Assembly (NCBI GenBank): GCA_964403785.1
Contig: CAYOHM010000092.1
Location: 1-6,801, forward strand
Source: MGBC120314 sp964403785
GTDB taxonomy: Bacteria; Bacillota; Clostridia; Lachnospirales; Lachnospiraceae
DNA: 6,801 nt
Direction of reading: 5' to 3'
In this document: piece by piece, positions 5,190 to 6,801 of the stretch
How the letters are laid out: the number at the start of each line of letters is the position of its first letter
Numbering within the stretch: the first letter of the stretch is position 1
Notes under the pieces: model-generated
Databases searched by the model: none
Told to the model about the DNA's origin: nothing
What the model saw: only the letters and a program-made list of their open reading frames with translations
Program-made: the position numbers and the translations under genes

Positions 5190-5738
5190 TCAGCTTTGCT
5201 TCTGACAGCCGGCACAGCCGACGCAGCATTTGTTTTCATTCATTATATCATCATATACGTAATTTTCAATCGGCATAAGCAGCGCAGACGCCTGAGAGGA
5301 AATACCTTCACCTCGTCCCGTAAAACCGAGGTGTTCCTCCGTCGTTGCTTTTATGCTCACCTGATTAATATTTATACCCAGCGCCCTGGCTACATTCTCC
5401 CTCATTGTATCAATATACGGTGCAAGCTTGGGTTTCTGCGCTATTATTGTGCTGTCTATATTGGAGATAACATAGTGTTCGTTCTCGATTATCTCTCCTA
5501 CCTTTTTTAGAAGTTCAATGCTTGATGCTCCCTCATATTCAGGGTCATTGTCCGGAAAATGCTTACCAATATCCCCCAATGCGGCTGCGCCAAGAAGTGC
5601 ATCCATAATCGCGTGAACAATCACATCTGCATCCGAATGTCCTAAAAGACCCTTTTCATACGGAATCGTAACTCCGCCAAGTATAAGCTTTCTGCCCTCA
5701 ACCAGTTTATGAACATCATATCCGGTACCTATTCTCAT
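5190..5738 (-). CDS. ispF: 2-C-methyl-D-erythritol 2,4-cyclodiphosphate synthase, with a cysteine-rich tail
   Basis: Catalyses the cyclisation of CDP-methylerythritol 2-phosphate in the non-mevalonate (MEP) isoprenoid pathway; the family works as a homotrimer. Metal ligands D8, H10 (GTGYDVHKL) and H42 (GHSDADVIVHAIMDALLG) are in place, as are HFPDNDPEY (60-68) and KATTEEHLGFTGRGEG (130-145). The fold normally ends near residue 158. Here about 24 extra residues follow, closing with CCVGCAGC (171-178), four cysteines in a CC-x2-C-x2-C pattern. GGAGG immediately precedes the ATG. It is the first gene of the operon; the usual partner ispD is not in the window. The core call is secure; the role of the tail is unknown. 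Confidence 0.96.
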   Translation of the reverse strand: MRIGTGYDVHKLVEGRKLILGGVTIPYEKGLLGHSDADVIVHAIMDALLGAAALGDIGKHFPDNDPEYEGASSIELLKKVGEIIENEHYVISNIDSTIIAQKPKLAPYIDTMRENVARALGININQVSIKATTEEHLGFTGRGEGISSQASALLMPIENYVYDDIMNENKCCVGCAGCQKQS

Positions 5739-5783
5739 ATTCCCTCCATAAACACCTTGAAAATAAATTTACACATATGTTTC

Positions 5784-5812
5784 AGATTAACATAAAACGT
5801 ATTTATTTACAA
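5784..5812 (-). promoter_or_regulatory. Weak candidate promoter for the ispF-cysS-mrnC-rlmB-sigH operon
   Basis: On the minus strand TTGTAA (5807-5812) and TAATCT (5784-5789) are separated by 17 bp. Matches to the sigma-A consensus are 4 of 6 and 3 of 6. It would give a leader of about 40 nt before ispF. The whole stretch is AT-rich, so other start sites are possible. Confidence 0.28.
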
Positions 5813-5857
5813 GAGTGCTAATTTTTTTAATATTTTTTATATGACTTTCACATAGTA

Positions 5858-5919
5858 TTAAGGGAATTTCCCCTCAATTCATTGACTTTGCCCTTATTTT
5901 TCGGTATCATTTAAGGGAA
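5858..5919. promoter_or_regulatory. AAGGG-type operator repeats around the fic promoter
   Basis: TTAAGGGAA occurs identically at 5858-5866, upstream of the -35 box, and at 5911-5919, directly after the -10 box. The first copy is part of the perfect palindrome GGGAATTTCCC (5862-5872). An inverted copy, CCCTTA (5891-5896), pairs with TAAGGG (5912-5917) across the -10 region. This is the placement expected of a repressor operator. The regulator is unknown; autoregulation by the Fic protein is possible if it has a C-terminal winged helix, which lies outside the window. Confidence 0.5.
5882..5910 (+). promoter_or_regulatory. Sigma-A type promoter of the fic gene
   Basis: TTGACT (5882-5887) and TATCAT (5905-5910) are separated by exactly 17 bp, each one base from consensus. 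The start of transcription would lie near 5917, leaving a short leader with GGAGG (5927-5931) seven bases before the ATG at 5939. Confidence 0.7.
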
Positions 5920-5938
5920 ACGGTTTGGAGGTAAGGCT

Positions 5939-6801
5939 ATGAGAATATTCAACTATTCAGCAATCAAGAACCAAAAATGGGATTCCGATATTCTTTCCTT
6001 AATTGCTGCAATTTATAAGGAAGCCGGAAAACAGGAACTATTTTTAAAGCAACGTCCCGAAGCATTAGAGAAACTGGTTGAAATCGCCAAGGTGCAGAGT
6101 ACAGAGGCATCCAATGCAATCGAAGGCATTGTTACTACGAACACACGTATAAAACAACTTGTAGAAGAAAAAACAACACCGAGAAATCGTGATGAGCAGG
6201 AAATTGCAGGCTATCGTGATGTGCTCAATATTATACACGAAAGCTTTGATGCTATTCCGATTACTAAAAATTATATCCTGCAGCTTCACAAAATCTTGTA
6301 CAGCCATATGAATAACCCTATGGCTGGCAAAACAAAAAATGTTCAGAACTATATTAGTGCTACCTATCCGGACGGACACGTAGAAACTTTGTTTACCCCT
6401 CTTTCACCATATGATACTCCAGAAGCATTAGATAGAATCTGCGAAGAATATAACCGTGTCATCGGAAATATGGAAGTTGAACCATTGATTGCAATTCCAA
6501 TTTTTATTCATGATTTCCTTTGTATTCATCCTTTCAACGATGGCAACGGACGAATGAGTCGTTTGCTTACAACTCTTTTGTTATACAGAAACGGATTCTA
6601 TGTAGGCAAGTATATTTCACTTGAAGCAAAAATCGCAAAGAATAAAGACCTTTATTATGATGCGCTCGGTCAGGCACAGATTGGCTGGCACGAAGGAATA
6701 GAAGATTCTGTGCCGTTTATCAAATACCTGCTCGGCACTATTCTTGCAGCATACAAGGACTTTGAAGAACGCTTTGCTCTTGTAGAAACAAAGCTGCCTG
6801 C
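5939..6801 (+). CDS. Fic family protein adenylyltransferase, C-terminus cut by window edge
   Basis: 287 complete codons are visible. The Fic motif HPFNDGNGRMSR (197-208) matches the active consensus HPFxDGNGRxxR, with the catalytic His at 197. Such enzymes usually transfer AMP from ATP to a hydroxyl of a target protein. An N-terminal helix carries STEASNAIEG (54-63), the inhibitory motif whose glutamate (E62) blocks ATP binding. This makes it a self-inhibited Fic with the inhibitor within the same chain, N-terminal to the catalytic domain, so no separate antitoxin gene is needed. The flap that docks the target side chain is probably ETLFTPLSP (149-157). Relatives of this layout often end in a winged helix, which would lie to the right. 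It is transcribed divergently from ispF from its own promoter, with GGAGG before the ATG. The target is unknown. Confidence 0.93.
   Translation, partial: MRIFNYSAIKNQKWDSDILSLIAAIYKEAGKQELFLKQRPEALEKLVEIAKVQSTEASNAIEGIVTTNTRIKQLVEEKTTPRNRDEQEIAGYRDVLNIIHESFDAIPITKNYILQLHKILYSHMNNPMAGKTKNVQNYISATYPDGHVETLFTPLSPYDTPEALDRICEEYNRVIGNMEVEPLIAIPIFIHDFLCIHPFNDGNGRMSRLLTTLLLYRNGFYVGKYISLEAKIAKNKDLYYDALGQAQIGWHEGIEDSVPFIKYLLGTILAAYKDFEERFALVETKLP

Noticed and set aside
5043..5510. Plus-strand frame opposite the cysS/ispF junction
   Set aside because: It overlaps two well-identified genes on the other strand and has no family resemblance.
5813..5821. GAGTGCTAA, an exact half-site of the HrcA CIRCE operator, near the ispF promoter
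   Set aside because: The partner TTAGCACTC nine bases away is missing, and ispF-cysS is not a heat-shock operon; a chance match is likely.
5739..5860. T-box riboswitch for cysS upstream of the operon
   Set aside because: No T-box sequence (TGGNACCGCG type), specifier stem or terminator hairpin is visible before ispF or in the 39-nt ispF-cysS gap.

Overview
The window looks like a low-GC Firmicute of the Lachnospiraceae type (class Clostridia). The protein sequences and the gene order ispF-cysS-mrnC-rlmB-sigH support this: it is a compressed form of the Bacillus/Clostridium ispDF-gltX-cysE-cysS-mrnC-rlmB-yacP-sigH cluster. The family-level placement is inference from recognition of sequence style, not from a search.

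Layout. (1) Positions 1-988, minus strand: most of a PD-(D/E)XK nuclease of the Rpn/putative-transposase type, running off the left edge. Its 3' part is five tandem 21-bp repeats encoding a coiled-coil heptad array. A strong internal ribosome binding site lies at codon 263, and a short overlapping reading frame sits in front of the gene. (2) Positions 1026-1937: about 900 bp with no credible gene but dense repeat architecture. Two copies of a multi-hairpin element (1091-1268 and 1563-1680) are present, the second inside the loop of a large inverted repeat (arms 1321-1516 and 1688-1888). The arms are built from a 24-bp motif (seven copies in the region, both orientations) and a strong hairpin core. 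(3) Positions 1938-5738, minus strand: a tightly packed operon read in the order ispF (isoprenoid precursor synthesis), cysS (cysteinyl-tRNA synthetase), mrnC (Mini-RNase III, 23S rRNA maturation), rlmB (23S rRNA 2'-O-methyltransferase), sigH (alternative sigma factor). Two junctions are TAATG stop/start overlaps. (4) Positions 5739-5938: divergent intergenic region with a near-consensus promoter for the right-hand gene and AAGGG-type repeats around it. (5) Position 5939 to the right edge, plus strand: a Fic-family AMPylase with its inhibitory motif, lacking its C-terminus only because the window ends.

How it fits together: the central operon is housekeeping and translation related, with sigH at its distal end. 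It is flanked by accessory genes (an Rpn-like nuclease and a Fic protein) and by a repeat island starting two bases after the sigH stop codon. The most interesting material is this repeat island together with the translational architecture of the Rpn-like gene.
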